Notes: generated by a model from the sequence alone, not told the origin. Shown: positions 1 to 10,800, counted from the stretch's first letter. The stretch is DNA of 20,591 nucleotides from Polymyxa betae (GCA_003693705.1 RBZT01000108.1:1-20591), one strand, 5' to 3'. Made by a program: numbers and translations.

Positions 1-135
1 GACATTCTTTCCTCTATATAAAATATCTACGCCTCACAACTCTTTGTCATCAAAGCAGATGTGCTGAAATGCCGGGTCGCCATTGCCCTTTTGGTGAATG
101 CCGCCCTTCCGGTCCCGATCGGCCCTCCGTCGTGA
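1..135 (+). other. Possible 3' end of an unidentified gene (partial)
   Basis: A GC-rich, coding-like stretch sits in otherwise AT-rich DNA. After a possible splice acceptor at about 55-58 (…aaagcag), one frame reads DVLKCRVAIALLVNAALPVP followed by IGPPS and a TGA stop at 133-135. The segment is hydrophobic and Pro-rich, and I do not recognise it. It could be the last exon of a gene that begins left of the window. An alternative is a decayed copy of the last RPL18A exon: the bases around 57-80 (cagatgt…ctgaaatgccgggtcg) resemble those at 2103-2130 (cagatgtacactgaaatggc, then cggtcg), also just after an acceptor-like site. Similarity fades after about 30 bases. Both readings are weak. Confidence 0.25.
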
Positions 136-232
136 ATTACGGGAACAAAGAACGCACTTTGATTCGGCATTTATTGTCTACATCTCTGTTTCTGGTAGAA
201 CACTACCTAGTAGATCATGCAAATGAGTGTCT

Positions 233-351
233 CAGATCTGTTCAGACCAACGATCTCAACAGATCTGAAAGTGCGTATCTGCGCATCTTTAAGAGGAACT
301 GCTCAGATTATACTGCGATATCTGATTAGAAAACAGACCTGAACAGATCTG
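233..351. repeat. 13-bp perfect inverted repeat with a third internal half-copy
   Basis: cagatctgttcag at 233-245 is the exact reverse complement of ctgaacagatctg at 339-351. A third cagatctg lies at 260-267, and related words (cagacctga at 334-342) lie nearby. The cagatctg core is itself a palindrome, so the three copies can pair in more than one way. This may be the remnant of a small foldback element. No target-site duplication was identified. Confidence 0.6.
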
Positions 352-628
352 TTGACAGCCTACTGTGATGTCTTCTTACATAAATATTATGATCATCTGC
401 TTGGTTTGTATTATTTTTGATGATTTGTTCGGGCATTAACTTGTCTCCGATTTTCCCGTCGGTTGTCTAATTGTTATTATTCAAATGGTCAATATGAGTT
501 GTGAATTCGTCTGGTTCAAAACAGAGTACCGGTACCTGCATTTTTTTAGGATTTCTCCACGTTTTGCGTTTTGTACTACGTATTATACAATTACTGGTAA
601 ATGTACACATGATAATACCCGTGAGTAT

Positions 629-920
629 GAGGCTGTTTCAAGTAAAAAATTCCGATACGCATATATCGATACCTCCAATCAGATTTCAGCTTCCGCAATA
701 TTTATCGCAATAAATTTTATGGACCATCCGATGGTCAATAATTGAATTATATCGATATAATTCAGTCGCGTAAATCGCTCGCAGAGCCTCCACGCAACTT
801 ATCTGAATTTTATCTCCTTTTTTATCTCCTTTATTTCCATGAATATCTATTTAATGCTTGAAACACGCACTTTCTCTGTGTTCTATTTTATCTATATAAA
901 TTCCAGCTTGAAACAGCCTC
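629..920. repeat. 14-bp perfect inverted repeat spanning about 290 bp
   Basis: gaggctgtttcaag at 629-642 and cttgaaacagcctc at 907-920 are exact reverse complements; a partial copy (gcttgaaaca) lies at about 855-864. The interval is AT-rich and contains other palindromes, including 722-736 and 744-763. It could mark the ends of a small non-autonomous element. I found no clear target-site duplication and no coding sequence inside, so the element identity is inference. Confidence 0.45.
744..763. repeat. 20-bp perfect palindrome
   Basis: The sequence gaattatatcgatataattc reads the same on both strands. It follows a smaller inverted repeat, gaccat-ccg-atggtc, at 722-736. It could be a dimeric protein-binding site or the foldback centre of the repeat at 629-920. 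Nothing in the sequence decides between these. Confidence 0.6.
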
Positions 921-1693
921 TATCAATAATGGTTTCAAATATTAAATATATCTGATGTTGATCCTGAAATTAATCCAACATTTACTAGAATAGACCATTT
1001 CAAGTGTGTCAATAGTATAGTTAGGAAATCCTATAATTTCCAGCGAGCGAGGCTTTGTCATTATACATTCTAATATAAATTAGTTTTTTAATACTAGTTC
1101 TTCAAAATCAATCTGCCTAATATTAGATATATCTAACCGATTGATTAATATGGATTTTAAGAAAAAAAAATCCAATGGTGTTAAAATGACCTTTAAATAT
1201 CTCGATCTTATTGACTGATAACAAGCTAAGGTAATAATCTTTAGCAATACCAATTCTAATGCAACATGATAAAAGATTTTGAACAGCAGCGCGCTCTGGG
1301 CGTTTTTGGATATTGAGCTCCAAGTATCAGATCGGCATCATATACGATGGGCAATGCAATATTGAATTATTTCACAGAAAGTGTTGAAACAAGGTCGAAT
1401 CTTCGTCTTGATTCGGAATGAATGCATTTGGTGATTTTGAAAAAAGCAGTCGTTATTTTCGATAGATTCAAGTATGACATACTACAAGAATTGACTAGAG
1501 AGCAAAGACAGCTTCCAAATATGTTGACTTTGTGGGTTGTCGTTGAATGGATTTTCAAAAGATTCTGCAGAATTTTGGGCCAATTATATGGGTTTTGCCC
1601 TAAAGCGGACCCAAGTTTTGTGTGCGTCACGGAGTCCGTGGCTCAGGAGACGGCATCTCTTTCATCAGTTCTTCCTGCAGAATCACGGTCGGG

Positions 1694-2326
1694 ATGTTGC
1701 ACGAATACATGGTGATCGGGCGCAAGACGCCCACCGAACGGAATCCCGAACCGACCGTCTACAAGATGCGTCTGTTCGCTCCCGACGCCCCCAAGGCTCG
1801 GTCTCGCTTCTGGGTCGGTATTCGTAAACGATTGTGGTTCCAAGAATCGCTGATCCTGTGCGTAGTATTTCCTGTCCAAGCTGCGCCGAGTTAAGAAGGC
1901 CAACGGTGAGGTTATTTCGGTGCACGAACTCTCTGAGAAGAACCCCAACGTCGTCAAGAACTTCGGTGTCTGGCTCCGATACGACTCTCGATCCGGCACC
2001 CATAACATGTACAAGGAGTACCGTGATACCCATCTGACTGGTGCTATCGAGCAGGTCGCTGATCGTTAGCGAACGGTTGAATTTTTGTTAATTGTGCAAT
2101 GCAGATGTACACTGAAATGGCCGGTCGTCACCGAGCCCGAAAATCGTCCATCCAGATCATCCGGACGGCCCCTGTTGCCGCCAAGGACTGCCGACGTGAA
2201 AACACTAAGCAGTTCCACGACAGCAGCATCAAATTCCCGATGCCATCAGTCGCTAATCTGCCTCGTACTAGCCACAAGCAATTCAAGACCACTTTCAAGG
2301 CCAACCGCCCTGCGATTGCCCATTAA
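1694..2326 (+). CDS. RPL18A: 60S ribosomal protein eL20 (L18a), three exons
   Basis: A structural protein of the large cytosolic ribosomal subunit. Exons are 1694-1813, 1866-2054 and 2105-2326; the introns (52 and 50 nt) are GT-AG and both phase 0. The joined protein is 176 aa, the usual eukaryotic length. Family signatures are [10 protein letters not shown] near the N-terminus, [20 protein letters not shown] across the first junction, the highly conserved [20 protein letters not shown] at about 77-96, then EMAGRHRAR and [11 protein letters not shown]. Reading through either intron destroys the match, which fixes the splice sites. ATG 1694 gives [10 protein letters not shown], comparable to the short N-terminus of yeast homologues. 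The frame stays open upstream and a tgcag precedes it, so a tiny extra first exon remains possible. The C-terminus ([20 protein letters not shown]) lacks the usual PHRV-type motif. The gene converges with the hydroxylase gene, with 151 nt between their stops. Confidence 0.95.
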
Positions 2327-2477
2327 GTGGAACTGGTTCCTGTTTTTAATTCACTAAATCCACCAATTCCTTTCATTAGTTTGGTGAAGACGGTTTTTTT
2401 TGCAAGCGTGATAGAAACGGGATGGCGTGTCTTCGTCATCTATTTTTAATATTTTTTGGTGAAAGATGGTGAGAGTG

Positions 2478-4491
2478 TTAGCATACTTTGGGTGGACCAT
2501 TAGTGCTAAATACGACATTACGATCGATATTTAACGACTGGCTGTCTTCGTTATAACTAACATGGAACGGCCGCGGTAGCGTATCTGACTCAATTTCAAT
2601 AGAGCTTTTGACAGGCGTAATGAAACAGACCTGCGAACTCTTTGAGCTTATTTTTGGCATCTTCGAAGCTCTCAGCCAGATAGTATAATGGCTGGTACTG
2701 AAAGATTGCTTAATACAGCAAAAATACTGCTTGAACGTTATTTACCGTCGTTATTGGATAATCGGTTTTGGCAGCATCGTTTGGATCCCAGGGCTTTATT
2801 TTCGGTTCACTACTCATTGAATATTCCAGCTCGCCAAACGAGCTCAGCAGCCCGGCCCCGTAGGCTTTCCTCTGCCCGCCTTGTTGACAAATGCCAAATT
2901 CAACTGAAACCCTAATGAAAAGAGGTCTCGATTCTACTCGAAATTAAGGATACCTGTAAACCAGTAACACTAGCATCATATCAAAAATCATGATTCATAG
3001 AAGGTCATCAGTTTACGCGTGCAAGCATCGTGATTTGCTCGTCTGTGGCACCAATCGAAGCTAAGCCAATTTCTTGAGAAAAGTCGGCGAAAGCTTTGTT
3101 TGCAAACATCGGTGCGTGCCTAAGCACATTAATCTCCAATAATCTGCAGTTCAAGCCTCATACCCCATAACTAAAGCTTAAAGTCAGTACTACAAAAAGG
3201 AATTTCAGACTGATACCTTCATGGACGATATCGGGTTCGGGTGTATATCTGAAACAGTAGGCTAAGTCGTCCGAAAGGCAGAAATGAAAGCTTACAGTGG
3301 CTTGCTGTGATGTCGAATGTATTGTGTAGAGAAAAATCTCCTGTTTGGAGAGTTATACAGAATGTCCCCATGCCCTATTGGCTTACCTGAATGCCAATCC
3401 CTAAATGAACTCAGTATCGTGAGTAAGCAAAAAAACAGAAACTCATACGGCAAAAAAATCTCTAGCACTAAGCAAGCCAGGAACGGGCCTTAAGCGAAAC
3501 CCAGTTTGTTCTTGAAGGAACTCAGAGATATCTTCGAGCTGCGGAATCGAATTCCGAGAGTAACCACATTTTTTCTGAAGTTCAGGCAATATTTCCAAAT
3601 ATTCCTGGCAAGCATGATTCTGGATGAGAGGATACAGCTTATCCCAGACTACAGGACGGATGGTTGTCAGAACAAGATTAGGTCATCCAGCATTTTTGCA
3701 AACCCGATCCCCACGTTTCAGTTTCAGCTTGAGAATAATCAATTCGAGCAATAGGTTGTCCACTAATTCACCATTTTAGAACTTTCAAAAGAAGCATTGT
3801 GATATCAGCAGTTAACCATTGATAAGTTTGCGCTGCAGCAGTAATCATCGCACGGCGATTGCGATATTCAGCGTCTTTGAAACCTGGATGATCGGATTGA
3901 AGGTCATCTCCCGCATCGAGGGTATTTTGCGAGATCAAGTCTAAGTCCTGCTCTCGACGAGGAAACCAAGGGACTAAAAGCATCAGGAAATTGCTGGTAT
4001 ACGATGCAAATTTACCTTTTCTTCCTCCTATAATGACCACATTTCTGCATACACTTTTTAGATCATCAATTAGTTTCTTCACTTGAGGATCACTTGGCGA
4101 TCCTTCAAAGTCAACATAAAACTGCAATAGAAAGGCTTACACATCTAAACCGGGGAATATCCGGATGATTACTGACATCGTATTCTTTTGCAAATTTGCT
4201 TGGTCGACTCTCGATTCGAGTCATATTAACGTCATGTTTCCAGAAGAATTGAAGTGCGTCCTTTTGATAAAGTTGTCAGCTCACAACTACCAATTCCTTT
4301 TTGTGCAGTCCAACCTGTAAGGCACCGAGAGAATCCTTAAGCGAAAATACCGCCGACACTTTAGCCGGCTGAACAGAATTAGGCAAATGTTCAAACGGAA
4401 CACCGGCTCGGCTGGTCTGAGCAGCATCCGACAACGACCGCGAGAGCCTGACGGCTGCTGGCCGTAAACGATCTTGCAAAACTCTCCACAT
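2478..4491 (-). CDS. PAH: Aromatic amino acid hydroxylase, phenylalanine 4-hydroxylase type, 15 exons
   Basis: Predicted non-haem iron, tetrahydropterin-dependent enzyme converting phenylalanine to tyrosine. Exons, 5' to 3' on the minus strand: 4491-4315, 4260-4177, 4121-4016, 3973-3817, 3762-3704, 3648-3449, 3400-3387, 3340-3296, 3248-3217, 3170-3164, 3119-3017, 2969-2954, 2903-2746, 2697-2631, 2584-2478. They join in frame to 443 aa; all 14 introns are GT-AG and 44-55 nt. The N-terminal ACT domain keeps both phenylalanine-sensing motifs, GAL (56-58) and IESRP (75-79). The catalytic domain has [100 protein letters not shown] and [11 protein letters not shown]. Iron ligands are His290, His295 and Glu335. 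IESRP favours PAH over tyrosine hydroxylase. The first 28 residues are Arg/Ser/Ala-rich, like a mitochondrial presequence. The protein ends soon after LPRPFHVSY, so the C-terminal tetramerisation helix of animal PAH appears missing. ATG 4491 is the first Met after in-frame stops. Enzyme family is near certain; substrate choice is inferred. Confidence 0.95.
2954..2969 (-). other. PAH: 16-nt microexon of PAH (CYWFT)
   Basis: tgttactggtttacag on the minus strand encodes Cys-Tyr-Trp-Phe-Thr plus one base. It lies between an exon ending at 3017 (…MLAR) and one starting at 2903 (…[10 protein letters not shown]). Together they rebuild the conserved YWFTVEFG segment carrying the third iron ligand, Glu335. 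The acceptor of the following exon must be the second of two nearby AGs (…ggtttcag, ending at 2904) to keep the frame. Confidence 0.87.
3164..3170 (-). other. PAH: 7-nt microexon inside the HExxGH iron-binding motif of PAH
   Basis: Exon 9 ends …cat gaa g at 3217 and exon 11 starts g cac gca ccg at 3119. Direct joining does not restore the frame. The only in-frame solution I found uses ttatggg (3170-3164), flanked by a 46-nt intron (gtatca…tttag) and a 44-nt intron (gtatga…cttag). It gives His-Glu-Val-Met-Gly-His-Ala-Pro-Met-Phe, the expected motif with both iron-ligand histidines. The microexon supplies most of Val-Met-Gly. Confidence 0.8.
3387..3400 (-). other. PAH: 14-nt microexon of PAH (GLAF)
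   Basis: ggattggcattcag on the minus strand encodes Gly-Leu-Ala-Phe plus two bases of Arg. It joins …LLSARDFFA (ending at 3449) to [15 protein letters not shown] (starting at 3340) and restores the conserved DF-x-x-GLAFR segment. It is flanked by introns of 48 and 46 nt, both GT-AG. An earlier AG, in ctgag at 3407-3408, would bring in an in-frame stop, which supports the acceptor at 3401-3402. Confidence 0.85.
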
Positions 4492-4812
4492 CCTGACTAC
4501 TACGACCAGGCTGGCGATTAAACGGAACCAAACTAGTAATTATGGTGACTACAAGACGCTTGCAGGCGATCGCCGATACCGCACCGCCTGGGTGAAGCTA
4601 TGATCCCTTTATAAAAATGACAATGCCTGTGGTACACCTCGCCTGTCAAAGGGTGACGGCAGTCAGTCAATCACTCCCACAAGGGGAAATGCCCTCGTTT
4701 ACGTAACTGTATCATAGACGGATTATTACAGAGGACATTTTCACTAACAGTGGTCCTCTAATGATTTCACTGATGGCATTATCTATTCATGAGTTTATTT
4801 GTATTCGTATGA
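4492..4812 (-). promoter_or_regulatory. Dynein-PAH intergenic region with PAH promoter candidate
   Basis: This 321-nt gap must hold the end of the dynein transcript and the start of the PAH transcript, both on the minus strand. A TATA-like element, TTTTATAAAG on the minus strand at 4616-4607, lies about 115 nt upstream of the PAH start codon. A small stem, agaggac at 4730-4736 with gtcctct at 4753-4759, lies just after the dynein stop and could fold in its 3' UTR. I see no other gene here. The promoter role rests on position and motif only. Confidence 0.4.
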
Positions 4813-7800
4813 TTAATATCGCAGGCCGCAGAACAATGCCACGCCGGCTTTGATCCATTTGCTAGCCGGATCTCGTGTCGGCAGCTCGCAAAACATGATG
4901 AAGTTCGTGCTATGGCCCGTTGTGGACAATTGACCTATACTGTCATGAGGTGACAATTCCAAAGCACTCATACTGACAAACCTGTTCGCGTCAGGATTTT
5001 ATAGACTGGACATCTATATATTCCTGATTTAGGTTCAACTCGGTTTACTACAGGTACTAGCCATATCTAAAACGAAATGTCAGAACGGGTTCAGGCGCCA
5101 ATCAGACTCATGCTACCGTTGGCATAGCAACGAATAGTTCTTTCGGTAACGATTCAGAGAGTGATTCCTGGACTGGATCCCAACGTGCACCTTCCAGAAA
5201 CAGACCACGAATTAAACAGCCATCTTCGATTGCTTGGTGATCGACACCAGACGGAAGGATTTTGAACGAAAAAGATATCTGCACATCTGATGTCAATTGC
5301 GAATGTGTCAATGAAAAACAGGCTATTACAGTGTCAATGGGCTTGCAATGCCGCCTGGCATAATTCTGAAGCGTTCCTGTCAAGAATGCTTGCGGGAAGA
5401 AGAATCCACTAATCCAGAACACTTTCGGCGTTCCATCGTTGATCCAACCGTTGATGAAGGCCTGATGCAATTTCGGATTTTCGTTCGATAGTAAGTAAGA
5501 TTGATACCATTCGAGCATTAAGGTCATTGACCCAGGCTGATAGATGCAGAAGAGAGGGGTAAGCTACCGAGGCCCATAGCTCGGGGACTTGGTTTTTGAA
5601 CAATGAGTCGGCCATGCCTTCCAGTTCAGCAGTCATGACCATTTCTCCTTTGAGCGCTTTAATCAAGCCTGCCAAGGTTTCCACCACCTTTGATAGTAAT
5701 CTAAGACAGTCCTTAAAAACAGGCTCACTGTTCACAAGTTAGATACCGGTTGTATCTGATTGCCTCTTGAACGAGTACAGTATTCATGCTTTCGCTGTAG
5801 CTGGTTGGATACATCTTCATAATCGATTCTATGTCAAGTCGTGCTGGGATCATTCCTTGTATCCGCTGTGCTGCTTCAGCCACAATCGACTCACGAGATT
5901 TCCCGCTACCCGAAGATACACGAGGAAGGATCGACAGAATCGAATTAAACAGGCTGAATTTGAATCAACACATCAACATGTTTCAACCATTTCAAAAACC
6001 TGTTGGTCTCTTCTCGGGCACAAGCAATATCAGCGTTACCGTGCAATCCAAACACTTCGGGCTCAGAAGTCGGTGGCAACGCCCGAATGTACGACAAATA
6101 GTCGTTCCGATTGCCGACCGGAATCGTTTTGTAGATTCCAGATTTTGAGAAGGTGTACTCTAAGGAAACTCTGCATTAAATAAAGGCGTCGCAAGTTGAT
6201 TGTGACAAAACCTACCTGGCATGAGAACCTTCGGATTGACGAAATCATCAAGGATGGTTCGTATTGTACGGCGATCAATGTCATCAGTGACACGACCACC
6301 ATAGTTAATATCGTAGGTCAAGAAATGTATCACTTGGTATGGAATCTCATCAAACATACTGATGAAATCGCGAAGTTGTGAGATACAAACTTGCAGATCG
6401 GATTCGGTAAATCGATACTGAAACATTTGTCAATTATAGAGATCGAAGAACATTAAGCTTTGTACTGGTATATTCCATCCTAATGGACCGAACTTTCGCC
6501 TCTCGAGAATATTGGCATGAAAAAGGCACAGAGCGAAGGTCAGCGCCTTGAACGGTTCCGGCTTCGTACAATCTTCCAGAGATTCATCGCTAAATCCGAG
6601 ATACGATCGTGTCAAATTCGCACGAAGCCCTGTTGTCCATTGAAAACCCATGTCATCGGCGTGAATTAGAGCAGCAAACCTTTGGGCGGTTCGTTCGTCA
6701 TTTTGACGCCGTCTTGCAGGATCGAGACTGGAAATTTCGAGGTCGGCAACGAAGTCAACCAGAGACGGAATTGAGGGTTGATGTCGGTCTTCTCAGCCAG
6801 TGATTCTACGATTACTTCTAATGCTGGAAGCCATGATACAGCCAGATGACAATTTTGTAACAGAACCCATCCACCAACTCGACATGCTGCTTGAATATAC
6901 CTAAAAATGGACTTAGAATCCGAGATGCCCAACGACTCGATATCCAGTACCGTTCAGCATAGACGCCCTGGCCTTTACCCAATGATGTTGATTTCAGTTT
7001 GTCGCGCATACCCATTTCATCGGCGAACTTCATGACGTCCTCAGCCGGGTCGGCTCCCGGGCTCAGAATGAATACCAAAGGTGTCTTGTACGACGACGTG
7101 GCGAACGACCCGCCCAGATCGTATACTGAAAACGGATCAGCAAACGAATCGCGGTTGCCATCTTATATCCTGTTACCAGGAGGTTCGACAAATTCGAGAC
7201 CCATCTTTCTGACGATGAACTCGGTGATGCCATCGTTCATTTTATCGGGTCGCAGACAGCGCAGCACGAGCAGAAGCTGGAAATCATTCAGAGACTCTTG
7301 AAACTGTTGAGATAATGGTTGACGATGTGGATCGCCTATATTCGGTAAGGTAATTACTATCAATCAATCCGACAATCCTATTTTACGAACTTGCGTCAAA
7401 ATACGATTTGTATATTCGGAGTCCATCTGGCGTCAGAAACGTCTGCTCAATGCCCTGGAATTTCGGCAGGTCGCTTAACGACAAGATCGATTGCCACATA
7501 TCGTCGGCGAGCCAATTCGCTACAGAACGATTCATTAATAATCCCATAAAGCCTATCATTTGTATCATACCAGGACGCTCAAGTTTCTTAGTTGGGGCAG
7601 CACCACCAACGAGGAACCTCCATTCGTCCGGGTCGATCAAATTATCGCCTTGAAGAATGCTTATGCACAGCAAAAAACTGAACAGGTTCTTGTGCGATTC
7701 GAACACCGATCTGCAGACCGATTCGTAAAGGCTTTTGGTAAAATGAGCGTTGAGATTGACGAGACGCTCAGTCAAGATCTCGGATGGAGCAGCATTCTCG

Positions 7801-10800
7801 ATCGATAACAGGAACAGGTTGACAAACCACTGAGAATCATTCAATTGGCATTTTTCGGTCGATTAAGTCTAATAGAGAAACTACCTGTAAGCTGTACTGA
7901 TACATCGGGTCAATATTGGCTAAATCGGCGATACAGAAATACAACAAAGATGCCCGATATGCGACAGGGATGTACCCAGCTCGAGATATATCGATTTCCT
8001 TCTCAACGATTTCCGCTTCGGCAACCTGCAAATTGTGAGCTGAATATAACAGAGGGTTTCGTTGTGGCGACCTTCTCGTTGATTTCTCGTGAGGTTGATT
8101 GCGAATTCGCCAGCGTGTTAATGAGCTCTTCATCTTCAAGAATATCGCCCTGCGACGATGAAAGTAGGCGCAGGATCTTATCTTCGATTTCTTGTAATTC
8201 CTCCTTCATTTTCGTGTTCGATAAAACTAGGAAAGATAAGTTAATTATTGGCATTGGCCACAACATCAAAATGGTACCGAGGCGATTCTTTTTGATTTCA
8301 AGTTCTGGGCTTTCCTTCGAGACGACGACGCCGAGCATCTGATCTTGTAAACCAGCTCGAGTAATGGTGAAATTCAATAAAGTCACTTTGACATGCAATT
8401 CCGGTGAATAATGTGGATTGGGTAATTTTGTGGTCATGTAAAACTGGAAATCGCTGCTGAATGGAATCGTCGTTTCGCCCAATGTTATATGAGGCACACC
8501 GTTCACCAAGAATGTCTAAGAAACACATCAATCAGAGAAGCGCCTAAACAATCAAAAGTTCAAGGCACCTGTCGTAATAAGATGGGCTCCAGAGCTGGAT
8601 CTAATTCTTCACCGATATTCTCCATCATCACCCATTTACCGAATCGGATCGCATTCTCCAACGTTCGTGAGAAATTATCGGTTAATTTGACGACATCCAT
8701 TCCGTTCTTGGCCTGTGCTTTTCCCATTCCTTTCACGAATTTATTGGCTTGGCCCTAGTACCAGTATTGAGTTCAGATCAAGAAATCGTCAGAGATCCAT
8801 ACTTGAGGATCAATAAGCAGAGGCCATCTGACACTTTTCGACATGATTATCCCATTCTCAATCGATAATGAATCCGTTGGTAATCCGAACATATTCCAAC
8901 TTCGAATTGACACTGGATTACCCAATGTTGAGGAGATGGTACATCCAGATGTAAATACAATCTCCAGCTGGGACAATCTCTCGTGCCATTCTTTCACAAT
9001 CGCTGTCCGAAACTCTCCTGTAAATGCACCCAGGTAGGCGACAAAGCCTGAGCTCACGAGAATATCACCCGTTATACGAGTATAGGCCAAGGAGAGATCC
9101 TAATCAACAGACCAATCATTATAACAGAGCTGTATTGAGGCGGAATGTTTGCGTACCTTGACGGTCTCAGACCATCGTTTCCTTTCACCTCCTAAACCGC
9201 CGACCAATTTCTCAGCTCGAACCAATTTCACTTTGCATTGCTCGACTTCGGTAGCGAGTGACTCTTTCTTCTGGACCGCATCTACATAATTCGCTTCTAA
9301 TGTGGCGATGCGGTTCTCGACCGATTCTAAACGGGCAACAGCTTCTGCCAGAGTGGCATTAACACGTTCAAGTTCCTAAGTGATCATATCAGCTGGTGAA
9401 TAAGATTCTGTATGTTGGAGTACTTGTTCAGCACCACGTAAAGCAATACGTTTTGGTTCAACACTCTTTGCCACCGTATCATATGTGAACATAGCTCGAA
9501 CCCATTGACAGATCGCTTTACACGCTTTTGATGCTTTCTCAATTGCAGCTGGAGTGAAATCTTCACGTTCCATGAACGGGCGAATCTGAGCATTTCTTAT
9601 GACTAGGATGAACGTATTTCACAGAAAAATGAAAAAAACACTCGAATAACTCGCTTCTCAACAATTTTGCCACGATGTTCTCACATACCTTATCAATCAA
9701 ATCAGGAGAAATATTATCTTTATCATACGTCATGAGCATATCTAAGAACTTCTTGGCGTCTTTGAAGAGCTTGTTGGAGGCAGGTTCCCAATAATCGTTG
9801 ATTTTCTTCCCGACATTATCTGGATCGTTCTTCTTGATCGGAGGAATGTTGAACAGTATGCAGGTCGCCTGGCATTGATTTTAGAAAAAATTCAACGAAA
9901 CATATCTCGCGCTGTCATTTTACTTGAATTGTGATCAGAACACCAGCTGGCGGTTTTTTCATTGCTTTGACTTCATCGATATCACTTTTCTTGAGTAATT
10001 TCAGACAAGCAACGGCTTCTTCTAAAGCCGGTAAAGCCAAATCCAAATCCTTCTGGGCGTCATCTTTGATCTCTTTGCATTCAGCCGCTTTAGCTTTAGC
10101 ATCAGCTTCCTGTTTCGCGACAACTTCACGTGTTGCATCAGCATCCTTCTTATCAATTGTAATCTGTTTCATCATGTCTTCAACTTCTTCTTGTGTCTTC
10201 ACCAATATCGGCTGCTTATTCGTCAATTCAACTTGCAGCTTTGCGACAGCTTCTGCGCTTTGTTCGAGTTTATCAACACCGTTTTGAAGTTTGTCACGAA
10301 GACCACCAACGTTTTTCTTCTTGGCAGCTAAATTGAACACAGAATCAGGGACGCATGGGACAGCACGATCATTGATAGCATACCCAGTAACCGCTTAAAA
10401 GTAGCCAGTACTTCCAAGAATGATGTTGGAGTGACATAATTATGACGTCGCAGAAGCTCTCTATAACGAATGCTGCTTTGCTCAACAGATTGATGAATTG
10501 CAACGAACATGTTGACTATGGGATCAACAGGACCCAATGACTAAATGGAACCTCAGCATAGAGCGACAATGTAATCGAGTGCTTACGAGATCCTCTTCTG
10601 TGAGACTGGAATGAGCAACAGATCGCAATGCTTCAGCAGGCCATGGTGAGAACCAGTCAATTGTACAGCAATTAACAAGTGCAGGGAACATTCGTAATCG
10701 TGTACGGAATGCTTCTCCCATTGGTGACATACATAGAACAACATGCAAATTCGCACGAACACGTGCAATAAACATGGAATAAATATTGGATTTTGTAGGA

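Larger units (their letters stand above)
136..1693. other. Non-coding upstream region of RPL18A
   Basis: About 1.5 kb, AT-rich, with only short open frames whose translations (for example 485-745 and 1422-1715 on +, 1123-1323 on -) show no family motif I recognise. It holds several inverted repeats, listed separately, and no tRNA-like cloverleaf that I could see. The last few hundred bases before 1694 must contain the RPL18A promoter and 5' leader. A TGCGTCAC motif at 1622-1629 resembles a CRE/ATF-type site, but nothing beyond the match supports that role. A splice acceptor-like …cttcctgcag ends at 1680, so an extra upstream RPL18A exon cannot be excluded. Confidence 0.5.

Noticed and set aside
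1643-2033. Minus-strand open frames of 116 and 123 codons
   Set aside because: They lie opposite the RPL18A exons and are explained by their codon bias; no family resemblance.
2688-2915. 75-codon plus-strand open frame beginning MAGTERLL
   Set aside because: It is the antisense of the hydroxylase exon encoding [17 protein letters not shown] and the following intron.
3120-3216. Reading the hydroxylase as a frameshifted pseudogene at the HExxGH motif
   Set aside because: Direct joining across this gap fails, but a 7-nt exon with proper GT-AG borders on both sides restores the frame and the conserved motif, and no other disabling change was found.
2327-4812. Functional gene cluster linking hydroxylase and dynein
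   Set aside because: The two genes share strand and are close, but they serve unrelated processes and the gap has its own TATA-like element; nothing supports co-function.
5767-6183. 138-codon plus-strand open frame
   Set aside because: It overlaps dynein exons 25-26, which match the family closely on the other strand; its translation has no motif.
7845-8342. 165-codon plus-strand open frame
   Set aside because: It is antisense to dynein exons 16-18, whose joined protein matches the family without gaps.
9586-9688. A hidden microexon in the 103-nt dynein intron
   Set aside because: The flanking residues (…SPDLIDK and IRPFMERED…) align with the family without a gap, so no residues are missing.
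9931-10287. 118-codon plus-strand open frame
   Set aside because: It lies exactly opposite the dynein stalk coiled-coil exon (10327-9924). Its Ser/Ala-rich translation is the usual antisense shadow of Lys/Glu-rich coiled coil.
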